In this document: positions 1-5,867 of the stretch, piece by piece
How the letters are laid out: the number at the start of each line of letters is the position of its first letter
Position numbering within the stretch: position 1 is the first letter of the stretch
NCBI GenBank assembly: GCA_021404985.1
Contig: QWHP01000247.1
Coordinates: 1-5,867 of the forward strand
DNA length: 5,867 nucleotides
Direction: 5' to 3'
DNA from: Actinobacteria bacterium ATB1
GTDB lineage: Bacteria > Actinomycetota > Acidimicrobiia > UBA2766
Made by a program: the position numbers and the translations under genes
The notes under the pieces: model-generated
The model's input: the letters and a program-made list of their open reading frames with translations, nothing else
Database searches by the model: none
Told to the model about the DNA's origin: nothing

Positions 1-831
1 ACGGTTGAGTCCGCCAAGGCGAACATGGCGACGATCGTGGGCGACAGCTTCGCCCGCCCACTTGTCCGTGCGCTCGAGGGGGACGCGGGACGCTATGACG
101 TCTCGTCCCTCCTCATGATGGTGTCGTCGGGCGTGATGTGGTCCGAGGAGACGAAGCGGGGCCTGCTCGCCCACAATCCGAACATGATGCTCGTCGATAC
201 CTTCTCGTCGTCCGAGGCGCTCGGAATGGGGCTCTCGCTCATGACGAGTGCGGGACCGGTGCAGACGGCGAAATTCCAGCTGACACCGACCACACGCCTC
301 TTCGACGAGACGATGCAGCCGCTCGAGACGGCGCCGGGCGTCAAAGGGCTCGTCGGCGTTGGTGGGAACCAGCCCATCGGCTACTACAAGGACGAGGAGA
401 AGTCCGCCCGCACGTTCACGGAGGTCGACGGCATGCGGTTCTCCATCCCCGGTGACTGGGCTGTCGTCGCAGACGACGGCGCGACGCTCGAACTGCTCGG
501 GCGCGGGTCGGTGTGCATCAACACCGGCGGGGAGAAGGTGTTCCCCGAGGAGGTCGAGGAAGTGACCAAGCGCTTCGGCGGTGTGACCGACTGCGTCGTC
601 GTGGGCGTGCCCGACGAGAAGTGGGGCCAGGCGATCACGGCTGTTCTCTCTACAGCTCCCGGTGCCGAGATCGACCCTGATGATGTCATCGCCTACGTGA
701 AGGACAACCTGGCCGGCTACAAGGCACCCAAGCACGTGGTCGTCGTGGACAGCGTGTACCGGTCGCCCTCGGGCAAGGCCGATTACAAGGCGACCCTCGA
801 GGTCGCCAAGGAGTCCCTGGGCATCTCCTGA
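1..831 (+). CDS. Acyl-CoA synthetase (FadD-like, AMP-binding), 3' part only
   Basis: This gene is open from the first base of the window, so its 5' half lies outside; 276 residues are visible, about half of the usual 500-560. ANL-superfamily adenylating enzymes join a carboxylic acid to CoA through an acyl-AMP intermediate in the cytoplasm. Counting from base 1, the A5-type motif is FSSSEA (residues 68-73), the A7-type aspartate is in PGDW (Asp152), and the A8 hinge is GRGSVCINTGGEK followed by FPEEVEEV. The A10 motif is SPSGKADY, with the catalytic lysine Lys259 at bases 775-777. All core C-terminal motifs are therefore intact. From memory the pattern resembles the actinobacterial FadD19-like branch, which handles branched or steroid side-chain acids, but substrate cannot be read from this fragment. 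The ATG at base 25 is internal, since the same frame continues upstream. Its 3' end overlaps the convergent amidase gene. Confidence 0.93.
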   Translation, partial: TVESAKANMATIVGDSFARPLVRALEGDAGRYDVSSLLMMVSSGVMWSEETKRGLLAHNPNMMLVDTFSSSEALGMGLSLMTSAGPVQTAKFQLTPTTRLFDETMQPLETAPGVKGLVGVGGNQPIGYYKDEEKSARTFTEVDGMRFSIPGDWAVVADDGATLELLGRGSVCINTGGEKVFPEEVEEVTKRFGGVTDCVVVGVPDEKWGQAITAVLSTAPGAEIDPDDVIAYVKDNLAGYKAPKHVVVVDSVYRSPSGKADYKATLEVAKESLGIS

Positions 832-2318
832 CCGCCTGAAGTCACCTGGCGGCCGCCGACTGCGGCACGGCACATGGCACGCCGGGCACATGGCGCGCCG
901 ATCCACCACCCCAGCAACGAATCCACGCGCCAAGCCCCACCCCGAGGAAGTGGAAACGCCTCGTATCCGGGCGCGGTGGTGGGCCAGCCGAGGGAGTCCT
1001 CGAGCGCTGCGGCAAGGCCGAGCGCGAGGTCGTCGCGATGCCGGGGAGCGACTATCTGGAGGCCGTGGGGAACTCCCGAGGGGCCGATACCCATGGGGAC
1101 CGAAACAGCGGGATGACCGGTGTAGTTCAGCTCCATGGTGTTCATCGAGTCGAGGGGGCTGCAGGGCACGCCGGCGATCTCGGCGGGGAGCGGTCCTTCT
1201 GCGGGCCAATCGTTCGCGTTGGCTGTGGGAACGAGAAGGACGCCTTCTTCCCCGAGGGCGTTATCGAGCTGCCGGGCAGCCTCGTACCGGTTCCTCTGTG
1301 CGGCGATGTAGTCCGCCGCCTGGACATGGCGCCCGAAATCGATCATGAGACGCAGACCGATGTCGAGATCGTCCTCTCGGCCCTTGGCGAACGAGAGCCG
1401 CTGCGCCATCTCAGCTGCTGCCATGAAGAGCCATCCGTTCGCGGGAGTCGGGTCGGTGTCGAACACGGGCTCGTGACGTTCGCGCAGCTCGACCGGCAGA
1501 CCGATGGTGACCTCGATGATCTCGAGCACGCGGTGGAACGACTCCATCACCGCCGGTTCGACCTGTGCCTTGAAGGTGTCGACCGCGACGGCTCGGGATG
1601 GCAGGGTCGGATCGAGCGGGATGGACCCGCCCGGCAAGGCGTTCACGTCGCCGGCCACCGGTCCGAAGATCACACCTGCCTCGAGGATGGCATCCGTGAC
1701 GCTCGCCTGGATGACGCCGTTCATGGAGAACGTCGGCCATGTCGGGATCGCCGATCTGCCGATCGCCCCGAACGTGGGTTTGAATCCCACGAGACCTGTG
1801 GTGCTTGCCGGGGTCCTCACCGAACCCCCGCCGTCCGAACTCGTCGCCAGGGGTGCCATCCCCGAGCACAGTGCAGCTGACGACCCGCCGCTCGAACCTC
1901 CGGGTGCCTTGTCGGTGTTCCACGGATTACGTGTGGGGCCGTACACCCTGTTGGTCGTGAAACCTGCCCAGGCGTACTCGGGCGTGTTCGTCTTTCCGAC
2001 CACGATCGCCCCGGCTTCGACGAGACGCGACGCGACCCCGCCATGCCGCTCGGCCGGTGGGTCCTCCGCGTGGAGCAGGGATCCGTAGGTGGTGGTCATC
2101 CCGCGCACGTGTTCGAGATCCTTGACGAGGATCGGGATCCCAGCCAGGACGCCCTCGCCGTTGTGGCGTCTCGCCTCCTCCAGCGCGGCATCTGCCCTGA
2201 GGTCGACCACTGCGTTGAGAGACGGGTTCGCCTTCTCGATCCGTGCGAGCGCTGTCTCGACCAGCTCGACGGGTGTGACATCCCTGTTCCTGACCGCTTC
2301 GGCCAATTCGCCAAGCAT
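783..2318 (-). CDS. Amidase-signature family hydrolase
   Basis: The predicted protein has 511 residues and would hydrolyse a carboxamide to acid and amine in the cytoplasm; no signal peptide is visible. The full Ser-cisSer-Lys triad is present: Lys66 in GIPILVKD, Ser142 in PGGSSGGS and nucleophile Ser166 in DGGGSVRTPAS. The 24-residue Ser-Ser spacing equals that of fatty acid amide hydrolase (217/241). The conserved GLVGFKPTFG follows at 175-184, and the family's C-terminal GLQIVAP segment is present. The start at 2318 is preferred because AGGAGG lies 5 nt upstream; the frame is open to an ATG at 2417, but that adds 33 residues with no family resemblance. The homologous part ends near GYEAF. 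The remaining tail of about 56 residues is unlike the family and its last 33 residues follow a 16-bp tandem duplication that shifts the frame. Amidases of the 6-aminohexanoate-cyclic-dimer hydrolase type share the DGGGS motif, but the substrate is unknown. It is divergent from the ExoIII gene. Confidence 0.93.
   Translation of the reverse strand: MLGELAEAVRNRDVTPVELVETALARIEKANPSLNAVVDLRADAALEEARRHNGEGVLAGIPILVKDLEHVRGMTTTYGSLLHAEDPPAERHGGVASRLVEAGAIVVGKTNTPEYAWAGFTTNRVYGPTRNPWNTDKAPGGSSGGSSAALCSGMAPLATSSDGGGSVRTPASTTGLVGFKPTFGAIGRSAIPTWPTFSMNGVIQASVTDAILEAGVIFGPVAGDVNALPGGSIPLDPTLPSRAVAVDTFKAQVEPAVMESFHRVLEIIEVTIGLPVELRERHEPVFDTDPTPANGWLFMAAAEMAQRLSFAKGREDDLDIGLRLMIDFGRHVQAADYIAAQRNRYEAARQLDNALGEEGVLLVPTANANDWPAEGPLPAEIAGVPCSPLDSMNTMELNYTGHPAVSVPMGIGPSGVPHGLQIVAPRHRDDLALGLAAALEDSLGWPTTAPGYEAFPLPRGGAWRVDSLLGWWIGAPCARRAMCRAAVGGRQVTSGGQEMPRDSLATSRVAL
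869..900. repeat. 16-bp tandem duplication in the amidase 3' end
   Basis: Two adjacent copies of a 16-bp unit lie at 869-884 (GGCACATGGCACGCCG) and 885-900. They differ only at A879 versus G895. Because 16 is not a multiple of 3, the second copy changes the downstream amidase reading frame. With one copy removed, the frame reaches TGA at 844-842, giving a 486-residue protein that ends outside the acyl-CoA synthetase gene. Confidence 0.9.
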
Positions 2319-2323
2319 CTCCG

Positions 2324-2329
2324 CCTCCT
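2324..2329 (-). promoter_or_regulatory. Ribosome binding site of the amidase gene
   Basis: On the minus strand AGGAGG lies 5 nt before the ATG at 2318-2316. This perfect Shine-Dalgarno decides the start of the amidase and argues against the longer reading from 2417. It is the only strong ribosome binding site seen in front of any start in this window. Confidence 0.85.
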
Positions 2330-2360
2330 GCTTCCCCGCTCCGGTCGACTGCGTCTCTAC

Positions 2361-2395
2361 TGGATCTCGTCTGCCGGCCGCATCTGCGAGATCCA
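2361..2395. repeat. 9-bp inverted repeat, possible operator or leader hairpin
   Basis: TGGATCTCG at 2361-2369 is the exact reverse complement of CGAGATCCA at 2387-2395, with a 17-nt GC-rich spacer. It sits in the divergent region, 43 bp upstream of the amidase ATG and 70 bp upstream of the ExoIII ATG. It could be an operator for a dimeric regulator or a hairpin in the amidase mRNA leader. A weak -10-like TAGAGA lies beside it on the minus strand (2359-2354). No regulator gene is present in the window to pair with it. Confidence 0.5.
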
Positions 2396-2402
2396 CCGCG
2401 CC

Positions 2403-2414
2403 CGGGACGTCCCG
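2403..2414. repeat. 12-bp perfect palindrome in the divergent intergenic region
   Basis: CGGGACGTCCCG reads the same on both strands. It lies 7 bp from the 9-bp inverted repeat, between the amidase and ExoIII genes. A dimeric DNA-binding protein could use it, but short GC palindromes also arise by chance in GC-rich DNA. Confidence 0.3.
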
Positions 2415-2453
2415 CACGCGACACGCCTCCTACGTGCTCGGTCACCGGGATGC

Positions 2454-2459
2454 TAGAAG
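2454..2459 (+). promoter_or_regulatory. Candidate -10 box for the ExoIII gene (leaderless)
   Basis: TAGAAG ends 6 nt before the ATG at 2466, so transcription would begin at or within a base of the start codon. No Shine-Dalgarno is evident here, which fits leaderless initiation as is common in actinobacteria. The hexamer lacks the usual final T, and no clear -35 element is seen. Confidence 0.35.
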
Positions 2460-2465
2460 AGCGTC

Positions 2466-3239
2466 ATGAGATTGGTGACCTGGAACGTGAACTCCCTCAA
2501 GGCGCGGGTCGACTACGTCCTGGACTTCCTGAGGACCCGTGAGCCCGACATCGTCTGCCTTCAGGAGTTGAAGCTTCCGGACACCGAATTTCCCCACATG
2601 GCGTTCGAAGGGGTGGGCTACACGGCGGCTGTCCACGGACAGAGGTCGTGGAACGGGGTCGCCGTACTCGCGCGAGGTCCGATCGAGTCGGTGCAAGTGG
2701 GGCTTCCGGGTGCCGAAGAGCTCGGAGCGCGTCTCATCACAGCCGAGGTCGAGGGACTTTCGGTCACCAGCGTCTACGTCCCGAACGGCAAAACCGTCGA
2801 CCATCCCGACTACGGCATGAAACTCGAGTGGCTCGACCTGCTCGCGGCCTATGTAGAGGGGATGGTCGGGGGGGACCTCCCCGTCGTGGTTGCCGGGGAC
2901 TTCAACCTCTGCCCGGCGGACATCGACAGCTACGACCCGGAGACGTTCGCAGGGACGATCTTCCACACGGACGAGGAGCGATCCGGTTACGAGCGGCTCT
3001 TGACGGCGGGGCTCGTGGACGTCTTCCGATCGACGAACCCCGATATGCCCGGGTTCTCCTGGTGGGACTACCGTGCCGGCAGGTTCCACAAGGGCGAGGG
3101 CCTCCGCATCGATCTCCTCCTGGCCGAACGGTCGGTGGCAGAACGCGCCGCGGAGGCCTGCGTCGACCGCGACTTCCGCAAGAAGCGTGAGGGAATCACC
3201 CCATCGGACCACGCCCCCGTGATCGTCGATCTCGCCTGA
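2466..3239 (+). CDS. xthA: Exodeoxyribonuclease III / AP endonuclease
   Basis: The 257-residue protein matches the ExoIII family in length and layout. It would cut DNA 5' to abasic sites in base excision repair and digest 3' ends, using a divalent metal. The expected active-site residues of the EEP nuclease fold are all visible: Asn7 in TWNVNS, Glu34 in LQELK, Tyr104 in VYVPNG, Asp145 and Asn147 in AGDFNLCP, Asp216 in LRIDLLL, and the Asp248-His249 pair in SDHAP near the C-terminus. The tryptophans of FSWWDYR (199-200) occupy the usual DNA-contact region. The start is well supported because the family normally begins a few residues before Asn7. The gene is divergent from the amidase and only 27 bp ahead of the GH3 gene, which could be co-transcribed. 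Symbol by family; bacteria may hold several paralogues (xthA, exoA). Confidence 0.95.
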   Translation: MRLVTWNVNSLKARVDYVLDFLRTREPDIVCLQELKLPDTEFPHMAFEGVGYTAAVHGQRSWNGVAVLARGPIESVQVGLPGAEELGARLITAEVEGLSVTSVYVPNGKTVDHPDYGMKLEWLDLLAAYVEGMVGGDLPVVVAGDFNLCPADIDSYDPETFAGTIFHTDEERSGYERLLTAGLVDVFRSTNPDMPGFSWWDYRAGRFHKGEGLRIDLLLAERSVAERAAEACVDRDFRKKREGITPSDHAPVIVDLA

Positions 3240-3253
3240 GACACCCGAATCGG

Positions 3254-3259
3254 TACCTT
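3254..3259 (+). promoter_or_regulatory. Candidate -10 box for the GH3 gene (leaderless)
   Basis: TACCTT fits the actinobacterial TANNNT pattern and ends 7 nt before the GTG at 3267, so the transcript could begin at the start codon. No Shine-Dalgarno precedes that GTG. The box would give the GH3 gene its own promoter, separate from the ExoIII gene. A matching -35 element was not found. Confidence 0.4.
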
Positions 3260-3266
3260 GTCGTGT

Positions 3267-5687
3267 GTGACTGATCAGACGACCCACACGTCGAGAGGGA
3301 CGTCCTCGAGTGACGTCCTCGCGTCGCTTCCTCTGGAACAGAAGGTAAAGATCCTCTCGGGCAGGGGCGTCTGGCACATCGAGCGCGTGGCCGAGCGCGA
3401 ACTCGAACCGATCATGGTCGCAGACGGCCCGCATGGCCTCCGCCAGCAGGAGCTCTCCGACGATCATCTCGGCATCGCCGCCTCGGTTCCCTCCACCTGT
3501 TTCCCGACGGCTGCAACCCTGGGTGCAACCTGGGACGAAGCGCTCCTCGCCGAGGTCGGAGAGGCGATCGGGGACGAGGCGCGCTGGCAGGGCGTTGCGG
3601 TCGTCCTGGGGCCCGGCCTGAATCTCAAGCGTCATCCGGCTGGGGGCCGCAACTTCGAGTACTACTCGGAGGACCCGTTCCTCTCGGGGAAGCTCTCGGC
3701 AGCTCTGGTGCGGGGCATCCAGTCAAAGGGGATCGGCGCGTGCCTGAAGCACTACGCCGTGAACAACCAGGAGAGTCACCGCCTCGTAGTCGACGTCGTC
3801 GTGGACGAGCGGACCCTGCGCGAGCTCTACCTCACGGGCTTCGAGATCGCAGTGAGAGAGTCCGCTCCGTGGACCGTGATGTGCGCGTACAACCTCGTGA
3901 ACGGCGTCTATTGCAGTGAGCACACCGAGCTGCTCACCGGGATCCTGAGGGACGAGTGGGGCTTCACGGGTCTGGTGATGACGGACTGGGGCGCAACCAA
4001 CGACCGCGCAGCCGGGATCGCTGCGGGTCTCGACCTCGAGATGCCGGGGAGCAAGGGGGCGTTCGACCGAGAGGTGATCGCGGCCATCGAGCGGGGCGCA
4101 CTCTCCGAAGAGGCGGTGGACGCCTGCGTCACCCGCGTCTTGGATCTCCTGCGGCTCGGGCAGCCGGACGGCAGTGTGCATGACCCCGCGTACGAGCGGC
4201 ACCACGACCTCGCGCGACGTGTCGCCGCGGAAGGCTCGGTGCTCCTGACCAACGACGGAGTGCTCCCACTCAGGGGATCGGACACGATCGCGGTGATCGG
4301 CGCCTTCGCCGAGGTGCCGCGCTACCAGGGTGCGGGAAGCTCGCAGGTGACGCCCCGCCGACTCGACACGGCACTGGACGCTCTCCGTGCTCGGATCGAC
4401 CACTCGACGTCGCTGCGGTTCGCGCCCGGCTACGACGCCTGTACCGGAAACACGAGCGACCGTCTCGTGAGCGAGGCGGTGGAGGCCACCACCGGTGCGG
4501 ACGTAGCGATCGTATTCGCCGGATTGCCGGCAGCATTCGAGTCCGAAGGCTTCGACCGGGACGGGATCGATCTCCCCTCAGGTCACGTCCGGGTGATCGA
4601 AGCAGTTGCAGCCGCCAACCCGCGCACTGTCGTCGTCCTCTCGAACGGCGGTCCGGTTCAACTCCCGTGGGCGGGAAGGGTCGCCGCCGTGCTCGAGACC
4701 TATCTCGGAGGTGAGGCCGGTGGCTCTGCAGCCGTCGACGTCCTCTTCGGGGATGCCGAGCCGGGCGGCAGGCTCGCAGAGAGCTTCCCGGAGCACGTCG
4801 CACAGCTTCCCGCCGACCGCAACTTCCCCGGGTCGGCGCGCCAGGTGCAATACCGCGAGGGACTCTACGTCGGCTACCGGTTCCACGACTCGGCCGGCGT
4901 GCCCGCAGCCTTTCCCTTCGGGCACGGCCTCTCCTACACCACGTTCGAGTGGTCCGAGGCAGAGGCCGCCGTGGACGGTACCGACGTCGACGTCCGCCTT
5001 ACGGTGCGGAACACCGGCGAGCGGGCCGGATCCGAAGTCGTACAGGTCTACGTGCGCGATGTCGAGGCGTCGGTCTACCGCCCGGACAAGGAGCTCAAAG
5101 GCTTCGCGAAGGTCCATCTGAGGCCCCGTGAGACCACGGATGTCGTGGTGCACCTCGACCGGCGCGCCTTCTCGGTGTGGGACACCTCCGCCCACGATTG
5201 GCTGGTCGAGGCGGGAGACTTCGAGATCCTCGTAGGAGCCTCTTCCGTCGACATCCGGTCGCTTGCGACGATCACGGTCGACTCGGTGGACAAGCTCTCC
5301 CCGGCACCGGACCCAAAGGCCTTCGTCGCTGACGACGAGACGTTCGCAGCGATGTGCGCCAGACCCATCCCCCAGCCCGTCCCGACGCGTCCCTTCACCC
5401 GGAACTCGACACTCGGCGAGATCGAGGAGACGATCCTGGGACGGCAGATCGGAAGGCTGATCATGTCTGCCGGAAGGAAGCGCGCCGCTGTCGAGTTCCC
5501 CGACGCCGACGACGCGACCCTCAAGATGATCGAGGCCGCCGTGCGCGAGGGCCCCGCTCGGGCTCTGGTGACGATGAGTGGCGGGATACTCCCGTTCACG
5601 GCACTGGACACCTTCCTCGAGCTGCTCAACCGGAACTGGTTCGCGGCTGCGCGGCGGCTGGGCAACACTGTCCTGCGTCGCAGCTGA
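3267..5687 (+). CDS. Glycoside hydrolase family 3 beta-glucosidase, with C-terminal extension
   Basis: This 806-residue protein would remove beta-linked glucose (or a similar sugar) from glycosides by a retaining mechanism; no signal peptide is visible, so it is probably cytoplasmic. Residues 19 to about 295 form the GH3 N-terminal barrel, with GGRNFEYYSEDP (126-137), the substrate-binding LKHYAVNNQE (Lys161, His162), and the nucleophile Asp240 in VMTDWGA. The GH3 C-terminal domain (about 325-510) carries ESEGFDR (425-431), where Glu427 is the likely acid/base. FPFGHGLSYTTF (550-561) leads into a fibronectin III-like domain (about 575-660). About 130 further residues follow, holding NSTLGEI, SGG and LLN motifs. 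A TTG at 3258 would add three residues but overlaps the -10 candidate, so GTG at 3267 (MTDQTT) is preferred. The exact substrate (cellobiose, xyloside, plant or steroid glycoside) cannot be read from the sequence. Confidence 0.95.
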   Translation: MTDQTTHTSRGTSSSDVLASLPLEQKVKILSGRGVWHIERVAERELEPIMVADGPHGLRQQELSDDHLGIAASVPSTCFPTAATLGATWDEALLAEVGEAIGDEARWQGVAVVLGPGLNLKRHPAGGRNFEYYSEDPFLSGKLSAALVRGIQSKGIGACLKHYAVNNQESHRLVVDVVVDERTLRELYLTGFEIAVRESAPWTVMCAYNLVNGVYCSEHTELLTGILRDEWGFTGLVMTDWGATNDRAAGIAAGLDLEMPGSKGAFDREVIAAIERGALSEEAVDACVTRVLDLLRLGQPDGSVHDPAYERHHDLARRVAAEGSVLLTNDGVLPLRGSDTIAVIGAFAEVPRYQGAGSSQVTPRRLDTALDALRARIDHSTSLRFAPGYDACTGNTSDRLVSEAVEATTGADVAIVFAGLPAAFESEGFDRDGIDLPSGHVRVIEAVAAANPRTVVVLSNGGPVQLPWAGRVAAVLETYLGGEAGGSAAVDVLFGDAEPGGRLAESFPEHVAQLPADRNFPGSARQVQYREGLYVGYRFHDSAGVPAAFPFGHGLSYTTFEWSEAEAAVDGTDVDVRLTVRNTGERAGSEVVQVYVRDVEASVYRPDKELKGFAKVHLRPRETTDVVVHLDRRAFSVWDTSAHDWLVEAGDFEILVGASSVDIRSLATITVDSVDKLSPAPDPKAFVADDETFAAMCARPIPQPVPTRPFTRNSTLGEIEETILGRQIGRLIMSAGRKRAAVEFPDADDATLKMIEAAVREGPARALVTMSGGILPFTALDTFLELLNRNWFAAARRLGNTVLRRS
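3299..3324. repeat. 13-bp imperfect tandem repeat at the GH3 5' end
   Basis: GACGTCCTCGAGT (3299-3311) is followed directly by GACGTCCTCGCGT (3312-3324), 12 of 13 bases identical. It encodes the variable N-terminal stretch just before the conserved LPLEQKVKILSG. Removing one copy would leave no usable start codon in frame before an upstream TGA, so the present two-copy form is the one that can be translated. Confidence 0.6.
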
Positions 5688-5690
5688 CCC

Positions 5691-5709
5691 GGACTGGTGA
5701 GACCAGTCT
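5691..5709 (+). terminator. Hairpin after the GH3 gene, probable terminator
   Basis: GACTGGT (5692-5698) pairs exactly with ACCAGTC (5702-5708) around a 3-nt GAG loop, and an outer G-T pair can extend it to 8 bp. It begins 4 nt after the GH3 stop codon. The following TCTCGTCCTGTTGTGG has several T residues but no continuous T tract, so termination may be incomplete. An operator role is a less likely alternative. Confidence 0.5.
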
Positions 5710-5781
5710 CTCGTCCTGTTGTGGCGCCCACCTGCAGAACACAGCCGTAGCAACGTTCGGACGCTGTCCGGCCCACGTGGA

Positions 5782-5787
5782 TAGGAT
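5782..5787 (+). promoter_or_regulatory. Candidate -10 box for the downstream gene
   Basis: TAGGAT is a close match to the actinobacterial -10 consensus. It lies 48 bp upstream of the ATG at 5836, in the 148-bp gap after the GH3 gene and beyond the hairpin, so it would start a new transcript with a leader of about 42 nt. No convincing -35 hexamer is seen at 16-18 bp spacing. Confidence 0.4.
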
Positions 5788-5835
5788 CGAGCGAGATCCC
5801 TGCTCGACCGACGTTTCCCGACCCTTCGAGTCCAC

Positions 5836-5867
5836 ATGACAGAGACCCAGGACCCCACCGAGGCTCC
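5836..5867 (+). CDS. Start of an unidentified gene, cut by the window end
   Basis: An ATG at 5836 opens a frame reading MTETQDPTEA to the window edge, ten codons in all. The acidic, threonine-rich beginning is typical of disordered actinobacterial N-termini, and the upstream TAGGAT box supports a gene here. No Shine-Dalgarno is evident. Ten residues are too few to name a product. Confidence 0.45.
   Translation, partial: MTETQDPTEA

Noticed and set aside
848..857. GGCGGCCGCC palindrome as a terminator between the convergent genes
   Set aside because: It is a 10-bp self-complementary sequence with no loop and no T tract, so it does not form a normal terminator hairpin.
1038..1880. Plus-strand open frame (280 codons) opposite the amidase
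   Set aside because: It is antisense to the amidase catalytic region and shows no family motif.
2319..2417. Longer amidase start at ATG 2417
   Set aside because: The added 33 residues do not look like the family, they would place the inverted repeat and palindrome in coding sequence, and a perfect AGGAGG marks the start at 2318.
3262..3290. CGTGTG/CACACG arms and a CTGATCAG palindrome around the GH3 start as an operator
   Set aside because: The arms are only 6 bp and do not share a centre with the inner palindrome, so the arrangement is not a convincing single dyad.
2442..3635. Long minus-strand open frame (397 codons) opposite the ExoIII gene and the GH3 start
   Set aside because: It lies antisense to two clear family members, has no recognisable motifs, and long shadow frames are expected in GC-rich DNA.
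4578..5858. Long minus-strand open frame (426 codons) opposite the 3' half of the GH3 gene
   Set aside because: It is antisense to conserved GH3 and fibronectin III-like coding sequence and has a composition typical of a shadow frame, with no domain signal.
1..5867. A defence, mobile or biosynthetic system spanning the window
   Set aside because: The genes belong to ordinary metabolic and repair families, and no transposase, integrase, nuclease-helicase pair, toxin-antitoxin pair or repeat array is seen.

Overview
This window is GC-rich (about two thirds G+C by eye). It carries four recognisable protein genes and the first codons of a fifth. The visible 3' half of the acyl-CoA synthetase, the use of GTG as a start, and possible leaderless promoters point to an actinobacterium, perhaps an Acidimicrobiia-like or other environmental lineage. 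This is inferred from style and family, not from a marker gene.

Layout from left to right. Bases 1-831 (+) hold the C-terminal half of an acyl-CoA synthetase (FadD-like), cut by the window edge. An amidase-signature hydrolase (783-2318, -) converges on it, and the two overlap tail to tail by 49 bp. Bases 2319-2465 form a 147-bp divergent intergenic region with a strong Shine-Dalgarno for the amidase, a 9-bp inverted repeat and a 12-bp perfect palindrome. An exodeoxyribonuclease III / AP endonuclease (2466-3239, +) follows. After a 27-bp gap comes a family 3 glycoside hydrolase (3267-5687, +) with an extra C-terminal domain. A hairpin at 5691-5709 follows it. A TAGGAT box at 5782-5787 and an ATG at 5836 suggest the start of another + strand gene that runs off the window.

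The genes do not form an obvious single pathway. The synthetase activates carboxylic acids with CoA, the amidase releases acids from amides, the GH3 enzyme releases sugars from glycosides, and ExoIII repairs DNA. The first, second and fourth would suit a heterotroph using plant- or plankton-derived compounds, but no transporter or regulator is present to link them. I found no RNA gene, CRISPR array, insertion sequence, phage gene or defence system, and no convincing undescribed system.

The most interesting detail is a 16-bp tandem duplication (869-900) inside the 3' end of the amidase gene. With one copy removed on paper, the amidase frame meets a TGA at 844-842, just clear of the neighbouring gene. 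With two copies it runs on into that gene, which explains both the odd tail and the overlap.
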